This document shows, piece by piece, positions 7,077-14,735 of a DNA stretch of 23,181 nucleotides. Each line of letters opens with the position of its first letter. The stretch's first letter is position 1. The translations under genes were made by a program, and so were the position numbers. Under the pieces are notes generated by a model. It was not told where the DNA came from. It did not search any database and saw only the letters and a list, made by a program, of their open reading frames with translations. The DNA is from JBBDMW01 sp040878005 (GTDB lineage: Bacteria > Chloroflexota > Dehalococcoidia > Lucifugimonadales > Lucifugimonadaceae): contig JBBDMW010000032.1 in assembly GCA_040878005.1 (NCBI GenBank), forward strand, positions 1 through 23,181. Direction: 5' to 3'.

Positions 7077-7742
7077 CTACCTCAATTCTGTAAGCGTCTC
7101 CCAGAGCGTGCGGGTTGACTCCACCGGAGACAGGGCAATGATCTCGTCCTCGCTCTCCAGCACGGTATCAGGCTTGGGCGCCTCCGTGCGCCCGTTGCTT
7201 CCGATGATGAGAGCGACGTGTGCGCCGTATGGTATGCCAACCTCTTTCAGTGGCTTGCCCACGACGGTTGCCCCGCCGGGAATCTTGATGCCTACTATTT
7301 CCTGGCTCCGGCCCATGACCGGCATCAGGCGTACCAGCGGGTGCGCGGGGAGCGCTCCGGCTATGTTCGCGAGCACGAGGTCTGTTGCGCTGGCGACCAC
7401 GTCCACACCTGAAAGGCCGAATAGTTGGACGTTCTCAGGGTAGGACGCGACCGCTACCGTCCTGGGAACATTGAACTCACTCCGTGCCAACTGGCATGCG
7501 GCGAGGTTGTCTTCATCATTGCCTGTTGTTGCGATGAACAGGGACGCGCGCGCTGTGCCTGCTTCAGTCAGGGAATTGACGGACGTGCCATCGCCAACGG
7601 TCGCGATGCTGCCGAGGCGCTTCTGGAGGATGGCGACCCTTCCGGGGTCACGGTCAATGACGAAGACTTCATGGCCGGCTGCGATCAGCGATGAGCTGAG
7701 CGGGTCTCCGATCATGCCGCCGCCGACGATTACTACGTACAA
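7077..7742 (-). CDS. TrkA/KtrA-type RCK potassium-channel regulator (full length)
   Basis: This 221-residue protein has an N-terminal RCK_N Rossmann domain with GGGMIG at residues 7-12 and an acidic residue (FVIDRD) after the second strand, for NAD(H) or nucleotide binding. It also has a C-terminal RCK_C domain (about 140-220). It should sit on the cytosolic face of the TrkH/KtrB channel and gate K+ uptake. The start appears to be TTG, with GGGAGG 4 nt upstream; the gene begins 10 nt after the stop of the single-domain RCK gene. It is one of three RCK proteins in this operon, so which one partners the channel is not settled by sequence. Confidence 0.92.
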   Translation of the reverse strand: MYVVIVGGGMIGDPLSSSLIAAGHEVFVIDRDPGRVAILQKRLGSIATVGDGTSVNSLTEAGTARASLFIATTGNDEDNLAACQLARSEFNVPRTVAVASYPENVQLFGLSGVDVVASATDLVLANIAGALPAHPLVRLMPVMGRSQEIVGIKIPGGATVVGKPLKEVGIPYGAHVALIIGSNGRTEAPKPDTVLESEDEIIALSPVESTRTLWETLTELR

Positions 7743-7752
7743 GCTGCCTCCC

Positions 7753-8169
7753 TCACTGGATTTCCATGATCCCGGCCAGCATGCGCTCTGCCACGATGTG
7801 GGTTGAGTTCACGGTCACGACACCGAACGTTTCATAGAGCCTGCGGAGGTCTTCGTCCTTCACCCTGACCATGACTGTCTTTACCCGGTACATGGTCCTG
7901 GCCTTCTGGGCGATAAGGCCGTTGAGGGTATCTCTGCCGGTGACGGCAATGAGCAGATCTGCGCTGTCTATGCCGGCTGTTTCAAGGACATCTGCGGCAG
8001 CCCCGTCGCCTTCGACTATGTTGACGGAAGCGGAGTCGACACGGTTACGCGGCAGGTTGGCGATGTTGCGCCGCCTCACCTCCACTACGGTGACGATGTG
8101 GCCGGCGTCTGAAAGGCTCCCTGCCAGCGATGCGCCCATGCGCCCGCATCCGACAATTATGACGTTCAT
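7753..8169 (-). CDS. Single-domain RCK_N (TrkA_N) protein
   Basis: At 138 residues this is only the N-terminal RCK domain. Its Rossmann motif GCGRMG lies at residues 7-12 and VVEV follows at the second strand. A predicted fold of alternating strands and helices runs through to about 130, and there is no RCK_C domain. Its nearest neighbours on both sides of the operon are full-length RCK proteins, so it may form mixed rings or act as a partner subunit. It starts with ATG. The 128 bp upstream (8170-8297) hold a small hairpin (GCCTG 8189-8193 with CAGGC 8199-8203) and no clear ribosome binding site. The stop lies 10 nt before the next gene. Confidence 0.9.
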   Translation of the reverse strand: MNVIIVGCGRMGASLAGSLSDAGHIVTVVEVRRRNIANLPRNRVDSASVNIVEGDGAAADVLETAGIDSADLLIAVTGRDTLNGLIAQKARTMYRVKTVMVRVKDEDLRRLYETFGVVTVNSTHIVAERMLAGIMEIQ

Positions 8170-8297
8170 GAATCAACCAGTTCCATATGCCTGTACGGCA
8201 GGCCATGTCTGCAAACGCGGCTTGATTTTTCCTGTTTAAGGGAGGTCAAGCTTCCCGTCCTATTCGCTGTCGATGGCAGGCTGACCTGCTGGCGCTC

Positions 8298-8777
8298 TCA
8301 GCCAATCCGCGCGCTCACGCGGCCGTTTCGCCTGGGCGAGTCAGGCCGCGTCCCCGGCCTGGGCTCGCGCCAGAGGAGCACCAGGCAGGGCGCATTCTCA
8401 AGAATGTACGGGATGTCCTGGCCGAGCGAAAACGCGCCCAGTTCGGTGGGGTACGAGGTGCCGACGACCACGGCGTCGACGTCTCTCACTGCGGTTTCGT
8501 GAACCACGGCAGCGCCGACCTCCCGAGACTGGAGGATCTCAGCCTCCACGTCGCCGCGGGGGAGATGCGCCAGCCGCTCTGTCTCCTGCAGGACTCGTTC
8601 GCCCCTGATGACTTCGCTTTCAACCTCGGCGTCCACGGGGAGCGAACGGGCAACCTTGATCACATACAAAATGTACAGCTTGCCCTTGGTTGGCCTGACC
8701 ATCTCGGCGGCCTGTGTCACCACCCCATCATCCGAGGGGTCTCCGGACACTACCGCCAGCACTCTGGAAAGAGGCAT
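8298..8777 (-). CDS. Universal stress protein (UspA family) with divergent nucleotide motif
   Basis: The 159-residue sequence has the Usp alpha/beta fold: an opening strand VLAVVSGDPSDDG, a central VDAVVVGTS strand at about 100-108, and the closing APCLVLL strand at about 129-135. ATP-binding members carry G-2x-G-9x-G(S/T). Here the stretch GTSYPTELGAFSLGQ (106-120) has altered spacing and ends in Gly-Gln, so ATP binding is doubtful. The last 20 residues are an extra basic tail. Usp domains are commonly linked with ion transporters, and this gene sits inside a K+ uptake operon, which suggests a regulatory role there. That role is inference. Confidence 0.88.
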   Translation of the reverse strand: MPLSRVLAVVSGDPSDDGVVTQAAEMVRPTKGKLYILYVIKVARSLPVDAEVESEVIRGERVLQETERLAHLPRGDVEAEILQSREVGAAVVHETAVRDVDAVVVGTSYPTELGAFSLGQDIPYILENAPCLVLLWREPRPGTRPDSPRRNGRVSARIG

Positions 8778-8838
8778 GCGTCTTGTCCCAGGCGTCCGGC
8801 CGCCGCCTGCGAGGGCGGGGCGTGAGACGCTCAGCAGC

Positions 8839-9495
8839 TTAAGTGCTGATCCTGTCTATAAGCTCGTCTTTACCCGCCACGACGATAACATCACCGGGCC
8901 GGAGGCGCTCATCAGAGTCAGGACTGAGTGTGATCTCATCGCCGCGCTTTAGGGCGAAGACGGCTATGCCGTACTTGTCACGCACTCCGGCGAGCCCGGC
9001 TTCTTTGAGCGTCATGTTGGTGAAACGGTCCGGCACGAGCAGGCGGCTGATGCCGAACGACGGCGACAGCTCCATGTACTCCTGAACATCAGGGTTGAAC
9101 AGGTTGTGGGCGAGGCGCGTTCCGGCCTCTGCCTCTGCATGAATGACCTTGTCACAGCCAATGCGCTGCAGGGTGTTGCCGTGCAGTTCGCTGTGAGCGC
9201 GTGCCACGATGTATGGGAGGTTCATGGTCTTGAACAACACGCTGACCATGATGCTGGCCTCAATGCTGCTGCCGATGCCGACAATGCCGATGTCAAAGTT
9301 GTGAACGCCCAACTCTCGCAGCACTGATTCCTGCGTGGCATCACCGGCCACGGCGTAGGTGACCTCGCCCATCATGGACTGCACGCGCTCCTCGTCGTGA
9401 TCTATCGCCATCACGTCGTGACCAAGCTGGTAGAGCGTCCGCGCGACATTGCCGCCGAAGCGCCCCAGCCCCACCACGACCACCTGCTGACTCAT
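8839..9495 (-). CDS. TrkA/KtrA-type RCK potassium-channel regulator
   Basis: This protein of about 218 residues has an RCK_N domain with GLGRFGG near the N-terminus, AIDHDEERV after the second strand and AGDAT downstream. An RCK_C domain occupies about 135-218. It is the closest RCK gene to trkH (78 nt from its stop) and is probably its main cytosolic gating partner. I place the start at the ATG ending at 9495, with GGAG 10 nt upstream. A TTG two codons earlier (9501) lies 4 nt after the same GGAG and is the alternative. The motifs fit the KtrA/TrkA family well. Confidence 0.93.
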   Translation of the reverse strand: MSQQVVVVGLGRFGGNVARTLYQLGHDVMAIDHDEERVQSMMGEVTYAVAGDATQESVLRELGVHNFDIGIVGIGSSIEASIMVSVLFKTMNLPYIVARAHSELHGNTLQRIGCDKVIHAEAEAGTRLAHNLFNPDVQEYMELSPSFGISRLLVPDRFTNMTLKEAGLAGVRDKYGIAVFALKRGDEITLSPDSDERLRPGDVIVVAGKDELIDRIST

Positions 9496-9573
9496 GGGCA
9501 AAGGACTCCCAGGTTAAGTGCTGCGGCACGGATGTTACACGTTATGGCTACACGGAAAAGTGTACTGATCAAA

Positions 9574-11034
9574 CTAACCTATTCTAACGCGCTCTTCAGG
9601 GAGCCGGAACGGCTCGCGTGCTTCCCGCCCCGTCATTAGAAGTGCGAATGTGAGCGGCCCAAACCGCCCGACGAACATGGCCACGATGAGAACGATGCGG
9701 GCGGCGGCGTTGAGGTCAGGCGTTATTCCAGTGGAGAGTCCCACCGTGCCAAAAGCGGAGACGGTTTCAAATACGGCATCCCGGAACGGAAGCTCCGGCT
9801 GTACGGATACCACAAGGGTGATGAATAACACAACGGTAAATGCGGCGACTGTGGCGACGACCATTGCACGCTTGACATTCAAGTCAGGGATCTCACGTCC
9901 GAAGGCTGTTGTACGGCGACGGCCACGGACGTTGGCCAGGACGGCTATCAGGATGACCATGAACGTGTTGATCTTGATGCCGCCGGCTGCGGACGCGGAA
10001 GCACCGCCGATGAACATCAACACTTCTGTGGTTATGGCGCGGTTGGGCGCTGTGGCACTGTAGTCAATGGTGGTGAATCCAGCAGTGCGGGCTGCCGCAG
10101 AGTCGAAGAGAGCCTCTGCCGCCTTCCCGCCGACCGATCGATCCCCAATAGTGCCGGGGTTGGCCCAGTCCTCCGCCAGGAATACGGCGGCCCCCAAGAC
10201 CACCAGTCCGGCCGATCCTATCAGCACGAGTTTCGTGTCCAGCCTGAAGCGAGCGAACCTCCGGATAACCACCACATCACGGAGGACGCTGTAACCAAGC
10301 CCTCCAAGAACTATCAGCAGCCCCATGGTAAGCAGCACCGTGTAATTGCTGCTAAACCCGATCAGGCTGGCCCCTCCGACGGTCTCGTCAGGCAGGATGT
10401 CAAAGCCGGCATTGTTGAAGGCGGATGTGGCGTGATAAAGGCTGTGCCACATCGCGCTCCCTGCGCTTATCCCTTCCCAGAGGGCGCCAAAGACGTACCA
10501 CTGCGCGAACAGCAGGAGTGTCCCCACCACCTGGATTCCCAGCGCCATGATGACGATGTTTCGCACGAGTGATGTCACCGCGCCAAGCTGCCCGCCGCCA
10601 AGGCCTTCGCGTATGACAAGCTGACTCTGGAGGCCTATGCGCTGGCCGACAATGACGATCAGGAAGGCTGCGCCGGTCATGAACCCCAGTCCACCGACTA
10701 TGAAGAGCACCATTGTGACGGCCTGCCCGAACGGGGTCCACGCCACGTCAGTATCCACCACCACAAGCCCTGTGACGGTTACTGCCGATGTGGCGGTGAA
10801 TAACGCCGTGAGGAACGGGGTGAATCCTTCACCAGTGTTGGCCCACGGCAGGAACAGAAGCAGGGTGCCGACCAGGATGATAGTCAGGAATCCGTAGACC
10901 AGCAGCATTGGAGACGTGGGGCCGCGCGCCGAGACGGAGCGGCGTTCCACGTGCATTCGCACGGGCGCGATTTCAGATTGGCGCGGCCGTCGAACTACTG
11001 CATCGCCGGGCTTTGGCTGCCAGGATTTCTGCAA
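9574..11034 (-). CDS. TrkH/KtrB-family potassium-uptake channel subunit
   Basis: This 486-residue inner-membrane protein is the ion-conducting subunit of a Trk/Ktr system. Four pore loops can be picked out by their filter glycines: TVTG (86-89), FNNAGF (206-211), RTAGF (316-320) and GTVGLS (429-434). About eight to ten hydrophobic helices surround them. The C-terminal tail is short and basic. The frame opens at a TTG (11034) without a clear ribosome-binding site. The first hydrophobic helix starts near residue 43 and an in-frame ATG lies at residue 27, so the true start may be downstream. It is first in the minus-strand operon. Length and motifs suit KtrB as well as TrkH, so I leave the symbol open. 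Confidence 0.93.
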   Translation of the reverse strand: MQKSWQPKPGDAVVRRPRQSEIAPVRMHVERRSVSARGPTSPMLLVYGFLTIILVGTLLLFLPWANTGEGFTPFLTALFTATSAVTVTGLVVVDTDVAWTPFGQAVTMVLFIVGGLGFMTGAAFLIVIVGQRIGLQSQLVIREGLGGGQLGAVTSLVRNIVIMALGIQVVGTLLLFAQWYVFGALWEGISAGSAMWHSLYHATSAFNNAGFDILPDETVGGASLIGFSSNYTVLLTMGLLIVLGGLGYSVLRDVVVIRRFARFRLDTKLVLIGSAGLVVLGAAVFLAEDWANPGTIGDRSVGGKAAEALFDSAAARTAGFTTIDYSATAPNRAITTEVLMFIGGASASAAGGIKINTFMVILIAVLANVRGRRRTTAFGREIPDLNVKRAMVVATVAAFTVVLFITLVVSVQPELPFRDAVFETVSAFGTVGLSTGITPDLNAAARIVLIVAMFVGRFGPLTFALLMTGREAREPFRLPEERVRIG

Positions 11035-11356
11035 TGACTACTTCAGTTGGCTGAGGGGCCGTGGCGTAAATGAATGGCGCGCATGAGCCGGGCTGGCATG
11101 TGCGCCCACATGAGTTTCACGCGGCACATTCTAGCCGCGCCCGGTTTTCGTGGGGATGTCGTGCCCGCATCCATATTAGCCGCCGTTTTGGCGCCAGTCG
11201 CCATCGCTGCGGGGCGGTACCCTTAGCGTGAGAGGGGTTGATCTGACTGATGCTGTTGAACCAGTCCGGCCAGTATCCTTCATACTTGAACAACGGATAC
11301 ATACTGTCTGCGGAACGAATCGCAGGCCCTTTCATACAGTCAGCGCACGGAGAACC
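11035..11356. other. Divergent intergenic region, trkH and methyltransferase
   Basis: These 322 bp separate the leftward trkH operon from the rightward methyltransferase. A reading frame in phase with the methyltransferase enters from 11228, but the stretch before 11357 does not look like protein-coding sequence of the family. The only structure I can support is the nested inverted repeat at 11271-11306. No convincing promoter was found by eye. Confidence 0.5.
11271..11306. promoter_or_regulatory. Nested inverted repeat upstream of the methyltransferase
   Basis: GTATCC at 11273-11278 pairs with GGATAC at 11295-11300, and the overlapping CAGTAT at 11271-11276 pairs with ATACTG at 11301-11306. 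The two pairings share bases and so compete. The element lies 51-86 bp before the probable methyltransferase start, where an operator or leader hairpin would be expected. Confidence 0.35.
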
Positions 11357-12397
11357 ATGCCCCGAGTCATCGAATCGCCAGATCAGTTCATCATCATCGG
11401 CGAGAATATACATACGACGCGCGTGGTGCGCCGCAATGGGGTCCGCGCCACTACCCTGGAAGACGGCGTCGAGGCCGTCACGTACACGGGGCAGAACGGT
11501 GAGATCCGCTACGTGACGGTGCCGGAGCACTTCAAGAAGACCCAGCCTTATGAGCAGGGAAATCTGAAGCACTTCATGATTGCTGTGTGGAAGGGGGTGC
11601 ACGGCGACGCTGATGAAGAGGCGGAGGCGGCCGCTTATATTCATCATGAAGCCAACAGACAGGTGGCTGCCGGGGCCCATTTCCTGGACCTGAACGTGGA
11701 CGAGGTGTCTTACAAGCTGGATGAGCAGAAGCAGTCGATGGAGTGGCTGGTGCAGACCGCCCAGCAGGTCTCATCGGTTCCGCTGAGCATAGATTCGTCC
11801 AACGTGGAGATTATTGAAACCGGCCTGAATGCCTACGACGGCTCACGCGGCAGGCCGATGTTGAACTCGGTTGCGCTTGAGCGTATAGATGCCCTTGACC
11901 TGATTGGTGTGCACGACGCGCGGGTGGTGGTCACGGCTGCCAGCGTGGATGGCATGCCGTCAGACGCCGCGGACAGGGTGCGCAACGTGGGGGAGATTAC
12001 GGAGGCTGCGCTCTCAAGGGGCGTGCCGGCATCGGACATCTACATTGATGCGCTGGTATTTCCGATCTCTGTTGCCGCAGAGTACGGCCGGCACTACCTG
12101 GACGCGGTGATGGAGATACGGCAGCAGTTCGGCAACGAAATCCACATTACCGGTGGCCTCAGCAACGTGTCGTTTGGCCTGCCGGTTCGTAAACTGATCA
12201 ACGAGACGTTTATCCACCTGGCGATCCAGCATGGTGCAGACAGCGGCATTATTGACCCAATACAAACCCGTGCAGGCAACGTATATAACCTTGATACAGA
12301 GTCCACGCCCGTGAAGACAGCGACTGCCCTCCTGATGGGGGAGGACGAGTACTGCGTGAACTATCTGAAGGCGTACAGGGCAGGCGAACTGAGCTAG
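11357..12397 (+). CDS. Methyltetrahydrofolate:corrinoid methyltransferase-like pterin-binding protein
   Basis: The protein has a TIM-barrel pterin-binding domain of the MeTr/AcsE and MetH type, which moves a methyl group between a folate and a corrinoid protein. From the ATG at 11357 it is 346 residues. Conserved positions are visible: FLDLNVDE (109-116), SIDSSN (144-149, Asp146), PMLNSV (167-172, Asn170), DALVFP (231-236) and GGLSNVSFGLP (266-276, Asn270). GGAG lies 4 nt before this ATG. The frame is open further upstream to 11228, but that extension looks unlike the family. About 60-80 residues between IIIGENIHT and the barrel (roughly 28-90) exceed the length of AcsE (about 260 residues). 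No corrinoid protein or reductive activator lies next to it. Confidence 0.88.
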   Translation: MPRVIESPDQFIIIGENIHTTRVVRRNGVRATTLEDGVEAVTYTGQNGEIRYVTVPEHFKKTQPYEQGNLKHFMIAVWKGVHGDADEEAEAAAYIHHEANRQVAAGAHFLDLNVDEVSYKLDEQKQSMEWLVQTAQQVSSVPLSIDSSNVEIIETGLNAYDGSRGRPMLNSVALERIDALDLIGVHDARVVVTAASVDGMPSDAADRVRNVGEITEAALSRGVPASDIYIDALVFPISVAAEYGRHYLDAVMEIRQQFGNEIHITGGLSNVSFGLPVRKLINETFIHLAIQHGADSGIIDPIQTRAGNVYNLDTESTPVKTATALLMGEDEYCVNYLKAYRAGELS

Positions 12398-12650
12398 AAG
12401 CCAGGCCTGCCGCGGCGCAACAGCACGCTGCACTACTCGGGCGCCGATGGGGTGTGGCGGCGATATCGGCGTTAGTATCGACAGAAACCCGCAAATTTCG
12501 TTAACTATGCATGCGCCCGGACCTGGTTCCAGTTGGAGAATTGGCCCCGGGGTTGCATTCGTAGAAGGTTCACACCACAATACATCCCACATACACTGCC
12601 CGGCGATGAGAGCGTTTAGCCGTTTCCGTCGGATGCACCCGTAACAGACG
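12398..12650. other. Intergenic region before the YihY gene
   Basis: These 253 bp separate two same-strand genes. There is no terminator with a T-run after the methyltransferase and no recognisable gene. A short palindrome CGATATCG lies within it. The YihY gene has no evident ribosome binding site at its end. Confidence 0.45.
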
Positions 12651-13637
12651 ATGGTAATTCAAGCCTTCGTCAATTTCATAAAGTTCTTCGCCAGCTCGTT
12701 CAACGAGTTCCTGGACAAGAACGGGCCGTACATGTCGGCTGCGATCTCGTTCTACGCGTTTTTCGCGCTGTTCCCGCTTACCCTTGCCCTGATCTCGGTC
12801 TTCGGCTTCATTCTTGGCATCGAAGGTTTCTCAGAGCAGTTGGTTGAAGGGCTCCAGCGGCAGGTGCCTGTGCTCAACGAGGCGGGCGACCTTATCGTGG
12901 AGGTGCTCGAGGGCATCTCGGAAGGCCGCGCTGTGAGCAGCACGCTGGCCGCGATTGGCCTGTTCTGGGCGTCGTCAGCCGTATTCGGGTCGATACGCAA
13001 GAGCATCAACGCTATATGGGGTATACGCAAGACGCGCCCGTTCCTGCAGGAGCGGGCGATAGACTTCGCCCTTATGTTCGGAGCGGCCAGCCTGCTGTTC
13101 GCCTCCGTGTTCATCACGACGGCGCTGAGCTTCTTCCAGTACCTCTCAGCCATCTGGCTGCCCGATGCGCCGATATCTGACCCTGCGCTGTGGCAGCGGA
13201 TTGCCTTCCTGGTGCCGGCGTTCCTGAGCTTCATTGTGTTCCTGGTGCTGTACTGGTGGCTGCCGAACACAAAGCTGACGTTCAGGGAGGTGTGGCCGAC
13301 GGCACTTTTGGGGGCCGTTGCATTCGAAATATCGAAGGCCGTGTTTGTGCTGTACCTGCAGAACGTGGGCGGCTTGAGCAATGTCTACGGGACTGTGGGG
13401 GCGGTGATTGCGCTGATGGCGTTCGTATACGTTTCAGCGATCATCATGTTGGTGGGCGCCATGCTGACTTCGCGTTACGTGTACTACCTGGCGATGAAAG
13501 AGCAGCGCCAGCAGAACGAGCGGCTGTCCCTGAACCTGGAGCGCATCAGGTCAATGTCCTCCCTGCCGGGTCTGCCAGCACCTGTGCCGGTGGCGCCGCC
13601 GTCCGGTTCTTCAGGTGAGCGTCCGGACTGGGACTGA
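12651..13637 (+). CDS. YihY/BrkB (UPF0761) family inner-membrane protein
   Basis: This 328-residue protein has the YihY/BrkB pattern: an N-terminal FLDKNGPYMSAAISFYAFFALFPL segment (about 20-43, shown here as landmarks GPYMSAAISFYAFFALFP), then six hydrophobic helices. The family feature FWASSAVFGSIRKSINAIWG lies around 104-123. VGGLSNVYGTVGAVIALM near 238-255 is the last conserved block before the final helix. The C-terminal 45 residues are hydrophilic and proline-rich. The family was once taken for ribonuclease BN, which is now known to be wrong; its molecular function is uncharacterised. The ATG at 12651 lacks a visible ribosome binding site, but no better start lies nearby. An intrinsic terminator is found 158 bp downstream. 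Confidence 0.93.
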   Translation: MVIQAFVNFIKFFASSFNEFLDKNGPYMSAAISFYAFFALFPLTLALISVFGFILGIEGFSEQLVEGLQRQVPVLNEAGDLIVEVLEGISEGRAVSSTLAAIGLFWASSAVFGSIRKSINAIWGIRKTRPFLQERAIDFALMFGAASLLFASVFITTALSFFQYLSAIWLPDAPISDPALWQRIAFLVPAFLSFIVFLVLYWWLPNTKLTFREVWPTALLGAVAFEISKAVFVLYLQNVGGLSNVYGTVGAVIALMAFVYVSAIIMLVGAMLTSRYVYYLAMKEQRQQNERLSLNLERIRSMSSLPGLPAPVPVAPPSGSSGERPDWD

Positions 13638-13898
13638 TGGGTGCCTGCATCCAGCGTTGATTGGCGTTCCCACCTATGCCGCATCGATGGCCGTGGGCGA
13701 TTATGGGGTTGTGGCCCTCACCCTCCACCACAGCCGCGGTAGCCGCCACGCACCCCGCGAATGCTGAACTTGAGAGACCACATCTGCGGATCGGCCGCCC
13801 GGGAACGTCAGGCCCGGGCGGTTTTTTATTTGGCGGGATTTCTTGTTTCGATCCGGCCGTGACGCAGCCATGTTGGATGACACGGCACTGGGAGTTGT
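13638..13898. other. Convergent intergenic region, YihY gene and sir2
   Basis: These 261 bp lie between two convergent genes. The stretch 13640-13794 is unassigned and is followed by a strong plus-strand terminator. That spacing could mean a long YihY 3' UTR or an independent small RNA of up to about 180 nt. I did not match it to 4.5S, 6S or tmRNA. Confidence 0.4.
13795..13827 (+). terminator. Strong intrinsic terminator
   Basis: CCGCCCGGG at 13795-13803 pairs exactly with CCCGGGCGG at 13813-13821 across a 9-nt loop, and is followed directly by six T (13822-13827). The T-run is on the + strand only, so it ends rightward transcription from the YihY gene or from a small RNA between 13640 and 13794. 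It does not act on the leftward sir2 transcript. Confidence 0.9.
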
Positions 13899-14735
13899 TT
13901 AAAGGTCAGCGTTGGCTGTCACGCCGGACTTCAGGTTGGCCACCTGCTGGTGCAGCATGGGAAGCACCTGGCCCGAGGCGCCGCGGATGACATGCCGGCA
14001 GATTGCACTGAGCTTGGTGGGCTGTGGGTTGATCTCGATGATCGTTGCGCCGCGGGACTGGGCTATCCAGAGGAGTCCACTGGCCGGGCGGACCGTGGCG
14101 GATGTGCCTATGGCTATGATGCAGTCAGCACGCTCGGTCTCGGCTTTTGCCGCGGCCATCACGTCGCTGGGGATAGGCTCGCCAAACATGACGGCGTCAA
14201 ACTTCACCACGTCACCGCAGCTCCTGCATGGTTCAGGCGGGCGGCTCATGACGAACTCGCCCATCGGCTCGCGTACTCCGCAGCCCGTGCAGCGCAGGCG
14301 GCTGCGGTTGCCGTGAATCTCGACCAGGTTGCGCATGCCGGCACGCAAGTCCAGGCCGTCGATGTTCTGGGTTACAACGGACCTGATGACGCCGATGCGT
14401 TCCAGTCCAACCAGGGCGTGATGGCCTGGATGGGGTTTCGCCGCTATGAGGGCCTCGCGCAGCTCCACAATGTGGGCGTCCATCTGGCGGTTCACTTCCC
14501 GTTGCCAGTACCCCACCGGGTCTGATCTGAACCTCCGGTAGCCGTCCATTGGCGGGGTGCCGTACTTTGTCCAGAGGCCGTCTTTGCCGCGGAAGGTTGG
14601 TATGCCGCTTTCGACCGACATCCCTGCGCCGGTCATGGCCACCACGTAGCGGCTTTGCGTCAGAACCCGAGCCACTTCATGCAGTGATCCGCCGCCGGTC
14701 GCGGCATGGGGACGGACCTGATCCTCAGGTTGCAA
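13899..14735 (-). CDS. Sir2-family NAD-dependent protein deacylase
   Basis: Sirtuins remove acyl groups from lysine using NAD+. From the proposed start the protein is 278 residues. It has TGAGMSVESGIPTFRG (about 35-50) for NAD binding, TQNID (122-126), the catalytic His141 in EIHGN, two zinc-binding Cys pairs (149/152 and 170/173), and GTSATVRPA near 209-217. I choose the TTG ending at 14735: GGGGAGG lies 9 nt upstream (14745-14751), and the start overlaps the recF stop by 11 nt, a translational-coupling arrangement. Upstream ATG codons would extend it further into recF and add sequence unlike the family. Confidence 0.92.
   Translation of the reverse strand: MQPEDQVRPHAATGGGSLHEVARVLTQSRYVVAMTGAGMSVESGIPTFRGKDGLWTKYGTPPMDGYRRFRSDPVGYWQREVNRQMDAHIVELREALIAAKPHPGHHALVGLERIGVIRSVVTQNIDGLDLRAGMRNLVEIHGNRSRLRCTGCGVREPMGEFVMSRPPEPCRSCGDVVKFDAVMFGEPIPSDVMAAAKAETERADCIIAIGTSATVRPASGLLWIAQSRGATIIEINPQPTKLSAICRHVIRGASGQVLPMLHQQVANLKSGVTANADL

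Noticed and set aside
11035..11160. A TAGAAT -10-like sequence upstream of trkH on the minus strand
   Set aside because: No -35 match at workable spacing and no extended -10; I could not support it as a promoter.
11228..11356. Upstream extension of the methyltransferase frame by 43 codons
   Set aside because: The added residues do not resemble the family N-terminus, and an ATG with GGAG lies at 11357, directly before the first conserved strand.
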